Source: Fasciolopsis buskii
Lineage: Eukaryota > Platyhelminthes > Trematoda > Plagiorchiida > Fasciolidae
Direction: 5' to 3'
DNA length: 64,000 nucleotides
Assembly: GCA_008360955.1 (NCBI GenBank)
Contig: LUCM01006817.1
Span: 1 to 64,000, forward strand
Position 1 is the first letter of the stretch. Each line of letters starts with the position of its first letter. Of the stretch, positions 1 to 14,953 are shown one piece after another. Below the pieces are notes generated by a model. That model was not told the DNA's origin, did not search any database, and was given only the letters and a program-made list of their open reading frames with translations. A program made the translations under genes and the position numbers.

Positions 1-339
1 TTGGTCAATAACACCCGCACCGGGTCGGAAAGTGGCGAGCAGTTTGGGATGCAATGCTCGCTAAACCAGTTCCTGATTTTTACATGTAAATTTATCACCC
101 TGCTTGCAAATCGGCTCAACCACTTATTTTCACCTGTTCTCGGGAACCTCTTCCCTCCCCCAGATGCATCTCCGTTTTCCCTCGGCTCATCACAATGCCC
201 GATCTACGTAGGACCCACATGGTTCGCCGCTTTAGATGTCGGTATCATGGTTGTCTGTTTTCTATATTGAAGCTGACGTTGCACGACCATACTCGCTCGC
301 GTTGTCACGCGCTGCTTGTGCACCTACAAACCCATGCAG

Positions 340-1560
340 ATTTCGCCATCACCAGTAAAATTCACAGACTGAACTGCAACATTCTGTCCACTAAACTTGC
401 CTTCCTCTGTTGGCTAATGTCAAAATCTTCCTACCACTCGACAGCACCTACGACAGCCACTAATTACGCTTGTCACTCCTATGTTCTCGACGCAGACAAC
501 TGTTTTGATCATCAATCCGTTTTCACCTGCTCGTGACTCTCAACTCCCAGTAGCAGGGACTCTTCGGCTTTTGAGTTTCTGCCTTCAAGCACTGAATATT
601 TGCTATTCTGGGAGATTTCGATGTTCACAGCCCACACAAACCGGCACGCAATCCTGATAACTTGGCTATTAGGCGAAAATTCGAAGAATTCATCGTGGTC
701 CACATCTTATCTCAACTAACTGACCCCTTCAAAAGTGTACTCTATCGACCGGCGATCTGCTCATACTCCTGATTTTGTCTTTACTTCCGTTTCTTGAATA
801 TTTTTATTCTTCCCTCTCCTTGCTCAATGAATTATCACATTCTCCATCAACCTCATTCGCCACAAGCCTCCACACTAATTTAGGCACATTCTGGAGTTAC
901 AATCGGACCAACTGGGACGTCTTCCGCGACTTTCTGGCCTCTCATCTTTGATATAATTGTTTTCTTCTGATGTCTCGCATCTGTTTCTAAATTCTTCAAC
1001 TTATTTCGAATGTTATTTTTCCGCACTTTTCCAAACACGGGGAACCAGAAACTTTCGAGTGATCCCACCGGGCAGGTAATCTTGTTGCTCGCATGAAGCG
1101 CTCAGCATTTCGCTGCTCGTCCACTTCCACGCCCCAACACCGATTGTACAAGCTACGAACAAATGCTCGCTAGACAGGGGAACAACCAAAGAATGCTTCG
1201 TTCACAGTAAAGCGTAACGTCTGTCTTACCCGCCACTAGCACATGAGTAGTTTGGCCCTTTGCGGAAGCCGCCCTCCTTAATTTCTGCTCCTAATTTTCC
1301 AATGCCTCCGGTGATCTTGTTCGCCGGCCATATGACGAAACCGGGCTTTCTGTCCCCATTCTACTTTATCTAGTTATCTAGTGTAACTGTTTTCTTTAGC
1401 CGGTCTTTCACACCTTGTGTTGGCTCCGTAGAGATCAGTCAAGCGCTACGTCCTCTGAAAGTGCGCAAATCACGATTTCCTGAAGGGATTCCATTAATTA
1501 TCTTTGAAGCAAGTCCCCTATGTTAACCTTTCTGCCTTTTCCTTCACCTTACTTCCTTGC
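340..1560 (+). mobile_element. CR1-like LINE remnant: endonuclease and start of RT, plus strand
   Basis: Broken but ordered pieces of CR1 ORF2. A line resembling the endonuclease start (KIHRLNCNILSTKLAFL, about 360-405) is followed by ILGDFDVHSPHKP (605-643) holding the catalytic GDF(N/D)VH, then RRKFEEFIVVHILSQLTDPF. A frame change gives PDFVFTSVS (about 770-797). YNRTNWDVFRDFLASHL (898-948) is the typical sequence after the endonuclease, and MKRSAFRC to YKLRTNAR (1093-1170) the linker. LKVRKSRFPEGIPLIIFEAS (about 1455-1514) corresponds to the RT entry motif (..sSGPDGIPpiFLk..). Several stops and frame changes. The rest of the RT is not recognisable beyond 1560. Confidence 0.72.
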
Positions 1561-1591
1561 CAGTGCCAAGGAGGCAGGCAGAAATTTCCCC

Positions 1592-1609
1592 TATATATAT
1601 ATATATATA
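1592..1609. repeat. (TA)9 microsatellite
   Basis: Eighteen bases of alternating TA directly after the CR1-like RT trace. Confidence 0.9.
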
Positions 1610-3590
<1,981 letters not shown>

Positions 3591-3599
3591 GGTTCAGTT

Positions 3600-4110
3600 T
3601 AATTCAGGTAACGAGGAACGGAAGTTACTCAAGGGCCAAACGAAGGCTGGGGATTCCTCGGCTTGCACGGGAGGCACCAGCCTTTACGAGCATCTTGACT
3701 TTCCCACCCTTGGCGCCCCAACGGCTCAGTCTCCACCACGGATAAAAATGGAAACTGACCATCCCACTGACGCGACGAGAGTACAGGGATCTAATCACCA
3801 CCAAGGTACTCCTTGGTGGCCGCGGGCACATATTTGGGCGCACTTCTTTGGGAAATGATTTTGTTTGTTCTCCGAAAGTTATCCGGTTCTAAATACAAGC
3901 GTTTAACACCACCAAGCGGATAGGTCGTGAAGGTCGCGGATTCAAATCCTCCCACTGGCGGTCACCTTCCCCACTTGTCAGTCCTCTGTTGGCCTTGGCC
4001 CCTTCCTGAAGAATGATGTACATTGTTAGTACACTAATGAGGGAAGCAAAAGATAAAAAAGAGAGATGTCTCCGTTCGAAGTTGGTAAGCCCCTTCCCGT
4101 GCATTTCCGG
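3600..4110 (+). repeat. Possible tRNA-derived SINE-like repeat
   Basis: At 3932-3952 the sequence GGTCGCGGATTCAAATCCTCC resembles a pol III B box with its paired stem (T-arm, consensus GGTTCRANYCC). No convincing A box was found upstream, and no second full copy was recognised in the window. The call rests on one short motif and is tentative. Confidence 0.25.
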
Positions 4111-4389
4111 CCTATCAAAACTGCTGTCTTTTTCCTTCGTGCTTGCAGCTATGCTTGATTACAACCGTCTATTAGAGATAGATTCGGCTCAGTTCGCATT
4201 TTGTCTTCGTCGCCGATAAGTTCATTGTTCAGTCCCTCACTGCTAACCAATCTGTGTCAGCAAAGCTTTAGAGATATGTACGCATATCACGAAAGAGTGC
4301 AGACCAATGTGGAAGGTGAAGCATATGAATGTACCAGGATTTGTTCCTGAGAGCCCTGAGACTTAGCTAGCCTCGATCCTCGCTTTGAA

Positions 4390-5285
4390 GTGGTGCGCAC
4401 AGCGAGCCAAGGGTTGCAACGAAAAAAGGTGACGTCAGTGAGTCCGAGTAACACGACTACCCGGACCGCGAAGTTTATGCAGCAGTTTACCTTGACTGAT
4501 TACGATGATTACAGTAAAATAACTGTCTCGCTCCTGGAGGCATCCGGACAGAACCCTATCCGACACGTTCTCTCAGGAATACAGTTAGGGAACACCATTC
4601 TTCTTCGGCTTCTATGGATTATTCCGTCGTCATTTAGTGCAGCCTTCTTGAAATACCAGCGCAGTGCCTAACACCCTATGCACGGAGCATTTTAAAGATA
4701 GGCGGAATTTGAAAAAATGTGCTGAGGCTGCAGGAAACGCTTTATAAAATACAGGGCTTTGTCCCCATATCATTAGCCTTCGCTTCAAGTAACCCTTTAT
4801 TACTTTGTACCACAGTCTCTCAGGCTGCAAGCTTCCAACAGTGCTCGGGCGTGGACTTCGAACCACAAAATCCTTGCGCTGCATCTACGTCTGCAGGTTC
4901 ATGGCCATTAGGGATTTTTATTGCTCACGAGCAACGCATGCAGCGTTTGAACAATGCGTATCAGAATTGGAAGCGAAATTTCAAGGTACTGGGTTATAAA
5001 GTTAATCAATATACGAGCACAAATGACCCTAAAACATGCGATAACAAAGACTCAAAACGAGAACCAGTGTCACTGCACCTGGTTTACGCGAGTGCCAAAA
5101 CAGTGGACGACTACTTTCTGCGGTCAGTTCTAACAAGGAAACTTCAAGGAAGCAGAAACAAGCAAGAGATAAAGCACCAAATTCATTTGCGTGGCAATGG
5201 TCTGATGAGTTCTGACCCAAAAGGTGTTTTTTTCAATATTACCGTCGTCCATGCGTTATACCATAAAAAACCCGTCAGAAATTGA
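4390..5285 (+). other. Open frames of unknown nature (93 and 188 codons)
   Basis: The 188-codon frame 4719-5285 is the longest gap-free ATG frame I could not link to a transposon in the left half. It has no signal peptide, membrane segment or family motif that I recognise, no similarity to neighbours, and overlaps a minus-strand frame. Another tRNA-like B-box string (GGACTTCGAACC, about 4853-4864) lies in it. I consider it more likely a chance frame in old repeat DNA than a gene. Confidence 0.2.
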
Positions 5286-5289
5286 CACA

Positions 5290-8200
5290 TCAAAGATTAT
5301 AAGTTGAGACATGAATTCATCCCGACTTACCTTGTGCCTGCTGTCGGTGCATTGCCCCTTCAACAGATGTTCGCAGACTCACCTACAGGATACTGTCCAC
5401 TGACTCGGTTTTCCTTTAGTCGATTTCGTAGCCCTGTTCGATACTTTTTAGGGTCACCATTTATTACTTGTCCAGAGTGTAAACAAAGGAGATGGAGTCG
5501 AGACAGCACGTATCACGGAAGCCATGTGGCACTCGTGCGTGCTGAATTCCACAGCTAACTGTCGGAGTGTGAGACCGTATGATTAAAATCAAACTAAATG
5601 TCTTTTGTTTGGCAAGTGGCAAACAATGGGCCTTCTGAGTTGGCGTGTTGCAACAGGCAATTGATTCAAGTGTGTGCTGTGGGCTGCCACAGTCATGGAA
5701 GACAGGTCTCACCGCAAGCCCTTGGAGCTAAAAGATGGTGAATGAATTACTTGGATTCATCGGTGAATGTCACACGAAGGGAGTTAATCGGCAAGTGATT
5801 TAAGAACTTGCCCACCCCGTTCATTTAATCTTCTTCGCACAGTAGGTGAAAAACAAGATGTACAAACATAAATTGGGATTCACCACCTTCTCCATTTTCA
5901 GCCTTCGAGACTCACCTACCGTCCGCCCTCGGAAACTGTCGCATCATCTGCTCCTCGTTCACCTTCTAAGAGACTTAAGCAGCTGAAAACGCCAGTGAAC
6001 GTTACCTTTACATTTCTTTTCTCACAGGTCCGTCGGAACTGGTAATCACCTGTTTCACGACACGAGTGGCCCAAATGGACGTGTTCGTCGGAGAACACTA
6101 ATTATTCACCTGCCCCACACGGCGTCCCACTAAAAATCCACTTCCGTCTGGCTAGCACAGTTGGCAGGAATTCCCCCAACCACTTCCTCCTAAAGGTACT
6201 GGCCCATTAATTGGCTTTTCTACCCGTGAATACTTATTTCACGGAGATTAACGGGTTTCACGAAACTACCGCTGGATTTCGAAGTCAAAAATCTTTAGGG
6301 TTTAAGGCCAAGTGTTTATCGTCGCGGCTGAATTCCGACATTAATGGACGCTTGTTTACCATTCTTTTCAATTACTTTAATACCGTACTTCAGGTCCCGC
6401 CATCGAGTGCTTGCCGTTTAAACGATCGCAGCATTATCCTTCGGACGGACTTGATCGAATGTTCCCTTACTTTGTCCTGATGACTGGCGTTCGGAGGGTT
6501 GAATGGCTACGGTATGCCAAGGGTTGCGGATTTATATTTCAGCATGCCTTCCTTCAAGCTATGATTCAGGAGTAAAAGTTCCCGAATGGCTCCGACAACG
6601 TTTGAGCCATTATTATTCTGGTAAGCAGGCTTCGTCTGTTCTCGAAGCACAGCAAAGCTGGCAAGAACGTATTCGCGTTCAACGAGTGTACAACTTCGGG
6701 GTTTACGGCTCGAGGTCTCGTGCAGGCCATCAGGAATCCATAAATTTTTCTACCTGTTTCCCGCGTCCTACCCATAGTGGACTGTGACAATTTAGCCGGC
6801 TGTCGCCAAACTGCCATGTGCCGCCCTGGCTTTCGGAAACAGGACTATTAGTTGTCTCTTTATTGCACATTTGCGCTCCCAATATTTCATAAGCCCTTTG
6901 TCCGGTCGCCTTACCGCTGCCTTTCCGCTCAAGATCCAAAACCGTTTTGAGCAGGTGCTCAGCACGTGTTTTCCTCTGCAGGTCAGATGAAGGATGTGAT
7001 ATCGGGTTGGAAGGACGACTGAGTGCTACGTTTCAAAGCGTAGATGGGAATTATCCGGTCCACTACACACTCGTAACAAATCATCCAGGAGTTCGGGGTT
7101 CAACCCATTTAAGATTTCCAGCGTCGGCATTGACCCTTTGCCATCGTTTTCTCATGGGTATATACGAAATCACCGATTTCTAGCATTTGCTTAAGGCCGC
7201 ACTTGGCATGCAGCATATCTTCTGGAGCCAGCTCTGGCGTGTATGCGACCACACGGTCGGGTGGCACTCATCACTACCAGCTTCCCCCTAAATCGCGCCA
7301 AGCGAGCCAAAGCCTACAGCAAATGGGTCTGATAAAAGTACCTGTCACGCTCAGACGGAAAAGACTCGGGCAGGATCACAACGGTTGCAATTGCTCTAAC
7401 CTTGAATTCCAGCGCCGGCATAAGTTGCTGAGGCCACTCAGGGGCCGTCGGTTCTCAGATAGGCTGTAAATTTCTGGGCCGTTGATCCACTTCTCCAGCA
7501 GCTGTAGTTGAGTCACCCTAAGGGGGCATGAGTCAGCAGGATTACTGGCTGATGTCGCGTGCCTCCACTCTTCAGTCCTTGTCCAGGACAAAATCGCCGA
7601 GGCTGCTCCTAACCTTTTGGCTCCAATGAGGCACGAACGTTGAATCCGTCAAAAAACACTGCGGACCAGTCGGTGGATATGAAAGATCTTACAGTGTTTA
7701 CCGTCTTCACCATCAAAACTGCTGCAATTAATTCCACACGTGGGATCGACACTTACTTCATAGGTGCGATTCCAGCCTTGGCCAGCAATATTCTAACATT
7801 GTAACTGTCACCTCATCTAATCCGTCGGCCACACACTAAGGCACTTGATCCCAGTGCGTCTGGGAACGCATGCAACCTTCCCTGTATGGGAATAAGCTCC
7901 ACGGAAATATTCTACTCCCTAGTCCCCTAATACCGGTCAGAAATTCTTACTATGGCAAATTATCTTTGGGACCAACGGGATCATCCCAACCAGTTTTCTT
8001 CCTGCACAGCCGTTTTATCAACAACTTCCCGGAAGCGAACACGGAGAAACGAAACCAAGTGGGTTGCATAAGCTGCAAACAGATGATGGGATCCCTCTAC
8101 GTGTAAGTGACCGGTTAAGGATATTCAAGCAGAAAAGTAGCTCACTGGTCCCGACTTTCCGCTGCACCGCGAGAGTACGTGCGATCGGTGTAAAAATTAT

Positions 8201-10900
8201 ACCTGGCCGACTTGTTTGCCTTGGCTGTTTGTCTGGTGAGATTAATTTTAGGAACCAAGAATCGTTAGACATCCACTTTGTAAAGTGGAAACTAACATTC
8301 TTTAAGAGTTACGTCAATCCGACCACATGTTCCATAGCTGTGTTCTCCTAACTAAAGGAGCCGAGGTGGTCGTCGACACAAAATTGCCCGTAACGCCGTC
8401 CACTTTGGCCTACTTATTTGGTACTCGGTTTAGCGACGCCGTTTCTGGCAACGTATGATTGACAAAAAATGACAATCATACCGCAGAAAGTGGAGAAGAC
8501 GTTATCATTTAATTCACTACTGGCTCGACTGTGCCATCTTTAGCCTACGACAAGAACCACTATATTTCTGTCTTTGTCTAACACTTTTGCTTGCAAGAAA
8601 GTTTCCTTATGTCACCAGAAGTTGCGGCTTTACCCATTGGGAATTCATACAGACCCTCAATCAATGGTGCAATCCAATGTGGCCCATGCAACAACCTACC
8701 GTTGAATGGATTTCCCTGGAACGTTGCTGAGTATTTAAAACCAGGTGATGTTTTCCAGATTTCCTAGAATTCAGCACCGAATGGTGTAGAAAATAGCATG
8801 ATTTAACTCAATTCTTTTACCCCGGGTTTCGTAATGTGCCATGTTTTCAATAACAGAATATTGCGGCGAAATGTTTCTTGATATTGCAGGTATTTGAAGC
8901 ACACATGTCCTGCCAATCGCGGTGCGTTTGACCTGCGGACGCCAATGGAGCGGCACTTCAAAACGACATTGAAAAATTCTTGTACCCTGTTCACTATCTT
9001 TAATCTCACGGCTTCTGCTTGCGTTGCGTTAAGGCGATCATCACCTACGCCACGAGATTCTTGATCTTATAGCCGGTTTGGCTGCTCCCCTTTGCTTGCC
9101 GGCCCCACAGTGATGCAGATAGCCAGGTCTTATTCAGGCGATGGACGAACTTCCTGAACGTCTCTTGTCATCTATTTCACTTTTGACTCAATGGAATCCA
9201 CGACAGTCAGTATCTACATGTGCAAGCGGGTTTCTAGAGAAACTGGCGCCATGGGTGCCAGCTATTGCGGGCATGGCGAAAACACCTCGTGACAACCATT
9301 TGAATCACTGAATTTTGAGCACGTTCTAAATAACATTTGTGTACACCCAACGTATTCCCCCACTTTGTGGTCACCTTGAACTATCAGGTCTGTGATGGCC
9401 CGTTGTTTTAGCAGTTCTGGGGGGTTAGCAGGCGCAGACAAATCTGGCGAACGTAGGCATCCATTCGCGTAAACAATATCGTCACGAATGGCAAGACAAA
9501 TCTTGAAGTGCTGGCTGTCGGTCCACTGACTGTCCCCTGCGTTTCCACTTCAGAAGTTACTTCTATTTCTTGAGGCAGTGATCTTAACTGAACGACCCTC
9601 AAAAGCTCTCTGCACCTTTCTGTGTTCTCCGGTACGGTCGATGGGCCCAGCCGTGAGGAAGAACTCAGCGGCCATTGAAAGCGTAAACAGCGTCGCTTCC
9701 TGAACTTCTTAATCTGGTATAGAGACCCCCGAGCCCCCATCAAGACCAAAGCCGCTCAAAGTACAGGGCTACTAAACGTGCCGTGTTACTGGCCGTATAG
9801 TCCAGCTACTTCATCGTTGCCGCAGGCTTACCAGGTTTTGAAGATCCCGAGCCTCGCCAAATTCATATCCGAAGAAACACTCAAAACCACTCTTTGACTT
9901 GACATCTTTGGATGTCACACCCGCCGTCCATCCTTTCTGGCTTCGAGCCATCGCCGGTCAGGAAAAGAGCACGGACGGATTTTCGGCGCGGTTGGCCACG
10001 AAGTTTGCCAGGCGTCCGTTTTAAATCAGCATGTTGTTTGCACAACCCCCGAGTCTGATCGCATGCTCATCTACTTAAAAGCAACCACATTTTTTCTTGA
10101 CCATCCCGGCCGACTGAACTGCCATCAGAATGTTCTCATACTCACAAACCGCAAATATGCTACGGCACCAAATCCAACCAAGAAGGTATGACTAAATAAA
10201 TGAAGCTCAGCTTCCGATCCCCCACCAGCCTCTACGACATGCCACCTCGTTTTGCGTACTTGCTGCATCTGTTCGAAAATAAGTTTACAATCCTGCTATC
10301 ATTTATTCAAACCTGATCGCGCCTGTTTAGCCCCTCTGCCTGCCTTCTTGAGGAGGGCTTCTGAAACGGTATTCTTTGACGAAAGAACAAGGTGGAGTAC
10401 CCAATTAATGAGCTATGTGCCGTCCGTTTTTCTCTCACTTGGGGCAGTGCCCTTCAAGACAACTTGGCCAAAATTGATCATGTGTCAAAATAAGTTTTGA
10501 GTACACGCATTAAACTTAGTTTTGCGCACTTCCCCTTCCTACTCATTTGGCACCTGACAGCTCCCAGTCACAAAAGCAATACCATCCTTTACATTGCAAA
10601 ATATTTTAGTTGACAAGCTGCGGTCTTCCGGCAACCATAAGACTGACCATTAGTGCCACGACGTAGTTTCACTTCACCAACGCAGTGGATTCACGCCATT
10701 GTAGACGGTCCAATTTTATTCATGACTGAGTTCTCCTTCGTATGTCAAGCATTTGAAGGAACCGCAAATACAGTCAGCCGTACAACCTCAACTTAGGCTA
10801 CATTTTCAGACTTCCGCTCGGCGGACACGGGTGAATTTTTGCTCCGCAAATGTGCCTTTTCACAGATTTATTCCATAAACTTGGACATTTGCAATGCTGG
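5290..10900. other. Unassigned, pyrimidine-rich intergenic DNA
   Basis: No gene recognised. Only short overlapping frames (up to 113 codons, minus 9749-9408) without motifs. + strand C/T-rich throughout, which fits decayed + strand LINE sequence, but no RT or endonuclease motif could be confirmed. Confidence 0.5.
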
Positions 10901-10919
10901 TGAACTGGTCGTCTGAAAG

Positions 10920-12590
10920 GAATTTATGCTATGATCCAGTAATTGTGGTTATGACGTACAACGGGCGTCCTTTGCAGCAATAACTGCCAACTTCTAATTA
11001 GGAAGCGCTTCAGAGTCATGACTGAGATCAGTCTTGAGTCCAGAGGCTTCCGGGTTGCCAACCAATCGTACACTGATAATGGTAATAGCAATGATGATGT
11101 TTTATTACGGACGGCTGAGTCGCATGCGGTATGCATGATCATGGTGCACAATTGCACTTAGGACAAATACGTCCAAGTGCAGGCGATGGGAAATTGAGCA
11201 GAGCAAACACTGACAAAATTGAGCCACTAGCCGTATAACGACTTTAGGGAGTTTGGAGACGTGGAGGTAAAATTCAGTTTAAGATCAAAGGGCCTGTTTG
11301 TATCACACCGCGCGGGCAGCCACGCACACATTAAACAGCCTAGCCAGAACTAGGCTGAGATAAAAGACATGGCTCGGCGTAACAAGGTCAAAATGTACCC
11401 CAACCGCAGCAACTATGTACTGCATAATAGAAGCAAAGTCGGATGAAAGTGAAACATTTATGAGGGATGAAATGTTACGGACAAGCAGGCAGGAATTTAA
11501 AACGTACAAATGGGCTTCATAGAGGTATGCATGACTGGGATCAGGTAACAGCACGTCACTGGCAATGGTAAACGGGTTTATGTGCTGTGATTGCATGACT
11601 TTCTAGAGTCTTCGGTTCTCGGAGGCGACAAATTGCCATATATATAATTGGGGATTTTACCGGGAAAAATGGTATATTTATCGAAAAATCCGAGAGACAT
11701 GCGTGGTAACATGATCAGATGTTACAATGGCATAACAACCCATCGAGTAGCACACCTCAAAGATGGAATCAGACAACGGATGATTTCATATTACTCGTGG
11801 TTAGTAGTAGTTTAACATGACTAGTGTTTAGCGCATTGTTCTGGAGTTATATGCGTCAATAGCGCGTATTGTGGCGCAGAATAAGGTCTGAAGACAGCAG
11901 CAGATGTCAAGACGCGGGCGAAGCGTTCAAAATTCAACGAGTTTTACAGTGTCCACCGGAAGTAATGCGCAGCAAATGAAGTCACTGAATCATGAGCGGC
12001 GGACGAAAAATTTGTAAGCCTGGCTAAGACAAATGGGGAAAGGACGGAAGTAGACAATAAACACGTACCATCAAAGTAGGGATGGAAGCTAAATATCACG
12101 CAATAAACGGTGGTTTCTGCAGCAAAGGAAATATACAAAATCCTCCTGGAAGTGTGAAGTAGATCAGAATAATAACTTTCATAATGGTGAATTATTGTCT
12201 GAAGGCGCCACAAAAGAAAGCGTCGTCAAGTGCGAGAAGGAACCTGGAGAGTAGTATGCAATACGGTAAATAAAATATCCAATGAAAATATGAAATATGG
12301 TTGGGCCGTTTTGGCTTCTTCCGGCGGGTTATCAGATTGGTACCAGTCACGTTCAGAATAAACCCCAAGGGATAACCGGAACAGGTATCCGGAGGTGTGG
12401 CGTTAGCTGAATGGCAGAGTTACATGTGGGTGATTTCGTTAGTGTTTGCTGCTAGCGTGATGGAATTGTTACCAGAACTAGGTCAAGGTGGGTATTGAAG
12501 AAGATATGTCTGCTCATTGCACGTTTCGGTTTGAGATTATATTACGGCACTTAGAGTGCCGAGCGGCCATGTAGTGGGGACCGAAATTTG
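10920..12590. other. Unassigned, purine-rich intergenic DNA; faint minus-strand endonuclease-like trace
   Basis: The composition on + switches here from C/T-rich to A/G-rich. The minus frame 11596-11303 contains YVLNSCLLVRNISSLINVSL, reminiscent of the first helix of CR1 endonucleases (..LNarSL.nKi.eL..ll..), but nothing downstream confirms it. Minus 12213-11944 is open without a motif. Confidence 0.3.
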
Positions 12591-13040
12591 TCATTGGAGG
12601 ATTAAGCTGGTTGACGTAATCGATCTGCTTCTGCACCGTCTAAAAGGTAAAGCTTTCTGACCGTCCTGAGTGGTGCCCGCGTTGCGCCTGCACAATCTGA
12701 AATAATGGAGGAAACGGCAGCCTGGTAAGTTTTTCATCTCAGCGGTTAGAGTGAGTAGCAAAGAGAATGTAAAAAGGTACATAAAAGGGCTGAGAAGTTT
12801 GGGAGTGAACGCGAAAACGGGTTAGATTTCCATAATATTTGCGCGCCTGCCAATTGGAAATCGTTGGGCATAGTAGTGTCCTGGGTGTAGGTCCTCCTTA
12901 AAACTGTCCGACTTGTTCCATTTCCTTAGCAGTCAGAAGTGGTTAATCTTAGGTATTGTCTATAATACACTAGTGTGTTAGGCTCTCACGTGCCCTCAGG
13001 TGGAATGCTGCGGAAAACAAAGGGCATTTATAAATAGGCG
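12590..13040 (-). repeat. Diverged repeat family X, copy 1 (paralogue of about 42480-42880)
   Basis: Minus-strand conceptual translation FRVHSQTSQPFYVPFYILFA then LTRLPFPPLFQI aligns with FPIHSHISRPFYSPIYVFFS and FSRLPFPSFFTI at about 42660-42550. The nucleotides also align (for example ggctgagaagtttgggagtg against ggccgagaaatgtgggagtg). No known domain. It lies on the same side of the CR1 tail as copy 2 but about 1.4 kb away instead of directly next to it. Possibly non-coding part of a retroelement. Confidence 0.5.
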
Positions 13041-14409
13041 GATGAGTTTTAGCTTGGGCCTCAGATAACGTGGCGAATGCGATGTGATCAGGAGTTAAGA
13101 TACCCATGAATGCCCTGGAGATTACGAAGGGGAGCAGGTTGAGAGAAAGCCGAAATGTTACAGCGATGGGAGAAACTGTGAAGAAAAGTAAAAATGAGTT
13201 CGCGCTCGGACAGCAACCGCAGGAGGAAAAACAAAGCAAGTGGTTGGTCGTCAGTGACCCAAAGCAGTACGGTGAAGGTTATAAATATAGTTCACGAGAA
13301 ACAAAATGGATTTGGGACTAATTCAGAGGATTCCCCGTCAGCTAGTATTAAAATATCTAATATTGATGGGACAATGACATCCCTAATTTTAGCTGTGTGA
13401 TGATAATTGTGCACCTGTGATAGAATAAAAAAGTAGCAAACAGAGTTAAAGAGTTTGAACATGATAAAATGTCAACTGTTTTAGAGGTCCTGAGCATATA
13501 TGCCCGGCGTGCATATTAGGGACAGTTGAGTTAAGGTGGAAACTTAGATGGAGGGGACCGTGGATACGTGTGCAGAGTCTAGTGCGAAGGTACCTCACTA
13601 AATCTACGGCATAGGAACCGGTGGCATATCAGGCAAACACTGGAATGGTGGGGTTTCCCATCTCACAGAATCGGGTCTAGGATGATGGAAGACAAACCCA
13701 ATGCTGAAGACGGCCCATTTCTCTCACAGGCCGGCGGTAAATTTTGTATTTATTTGTTCCTAACAGAAGAGTGGTTGAGCCCAAATAGCAACCTTCTATA
13801 GCGCCTCCACCCGGTCTGATTTTTCTGCCTCTTGGCAATTTCTTCGCAGCTGCTATGTGTAGTCTCATTTCCACACATTCATAGGTCATGGCTTTGTCAC
13901 TGTTGCAGCAGGGGTTTAACTGCACAGGTCTGTGAAAACGGAAAGTAGGGATAAGCAGTCACACGGATGAGCAAAACTGGCGTTGTGGGGGGCGTGCCGA
14001 GGGCATGGAAAAAGTCACTAAAATGCCCAATTGCATTTTCTAACGAACAGCATCATTTAGATAGGTCAGGCGAAGATAAAGTTGTTTTTATGCGGTTGAA
14101 AAATTGGAAGATGTAAAGTCAAACGGGGCAGAGTAAACGTCCAGAGACGAAACGCAGTTAAAGGAAGAAAGTGAATACCGAGTTAATAGAAGTTCTTGGG
14201 ATGAGAAAATTGCACTGCTTCTTGTGAAAGAAGGAAGTGTGATTAACTCGGGGGGGGGGGTAGAAAAGAAAAAAACGAAGCAAGGTAACTTACGTGGGAC
14301 GGCAATCTCTGCCTTATGTTCAATGCCGTGTTGTTACTGTATTTGCTGATATCATATCTAGACTTCATCAGAGAGATTGTGGTGTAGAAAAAGCGGTCAG
14401 TGTGTATTT
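13041..14409. other. Unassigned DNA between repeat X and CR1 tail copy 1
   Basis: Short frames on both strands (68-89 codons) without motifs. An 11-base G run lies at 14250-14260. The corresponding segment is absent between the same two repeats at 42.88 kb. Confidence 0.5.
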
Positions 14410-14953
14410 AGAAATCCATGGCGGACTCAGAAGCACGCTCTGCCGAGATATGGATTTTGGTTAGTTGGAGGATATGAGTGAGGCTTAGGTAGGTATTTAG
14501 GGTAGCCTTAAAACTGGATTGATTCTGCACGCCCCAAGTGGTAACGGGAAGTCTGTTTCAAAGCTTGGCATAAACAACAAGGAAGAATTGCAGCCTCAAA
14601 GACGACTTGATGATTTCTGTATGGATGGTGAGAGACCTGTGACGGAGAGGGTGGGGGATGGCAGAGGAGACTATAGGTGGTTCGGTGGGGAAGGAACGCT
14701 TGTTCGCCAGGTTATGTAGAAAAGCCAGGTTAATTTTCATTCGCTGTAGCCAAAGCGGCTCAAGTTTGGGGGCTGTACAGTTGTCGACCAACGAATCACT
14801 TGCTTGGTGAAGAGTCTGTGAATAGTTTCAACGGAAATCCTATCCGAATTTGACATGCCAGAGTATATCAAAGTGACAAACTCAAGGGGTTGTGAAACAT
14901 GTTTCATAAATGCTGATATTGCTGTCGGATGATTTCATTGTGCGGAAAATCAG
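14410..14953 (-). mobile_element. CR1-like LINE 3' tail (RT thumb and C-terminus), copy 1
   Basis: Same sequence as 42887-43430. From about 14446 to 14900 I see a single difference by eye (gattgattc versus gattaattc). The 77-residue minus-strand frame 14791-14558 (LEPLWLQRMKINLAFLHN to VVYAKL) is identical in both copies. The first 36 bases and the last 50 bases of the unit differ at several positions. Only the 3' end of the element is present. Neighbouring sequence on both sides is far more decayed. Confidence 0.85.

Noticed and set aside
3932..3952. tRNA gene
   Set aside because: Only a B-box/T-arm-like string is present. No acceptor stem, anticodon arm or A box could be folded around it.
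4719..5285. 188-codon + frame as a gene
   Set aside because: No recognisable domain or compositional sign of coding. Contains a tRNA-like B-box string and overlaps an opposing frame.
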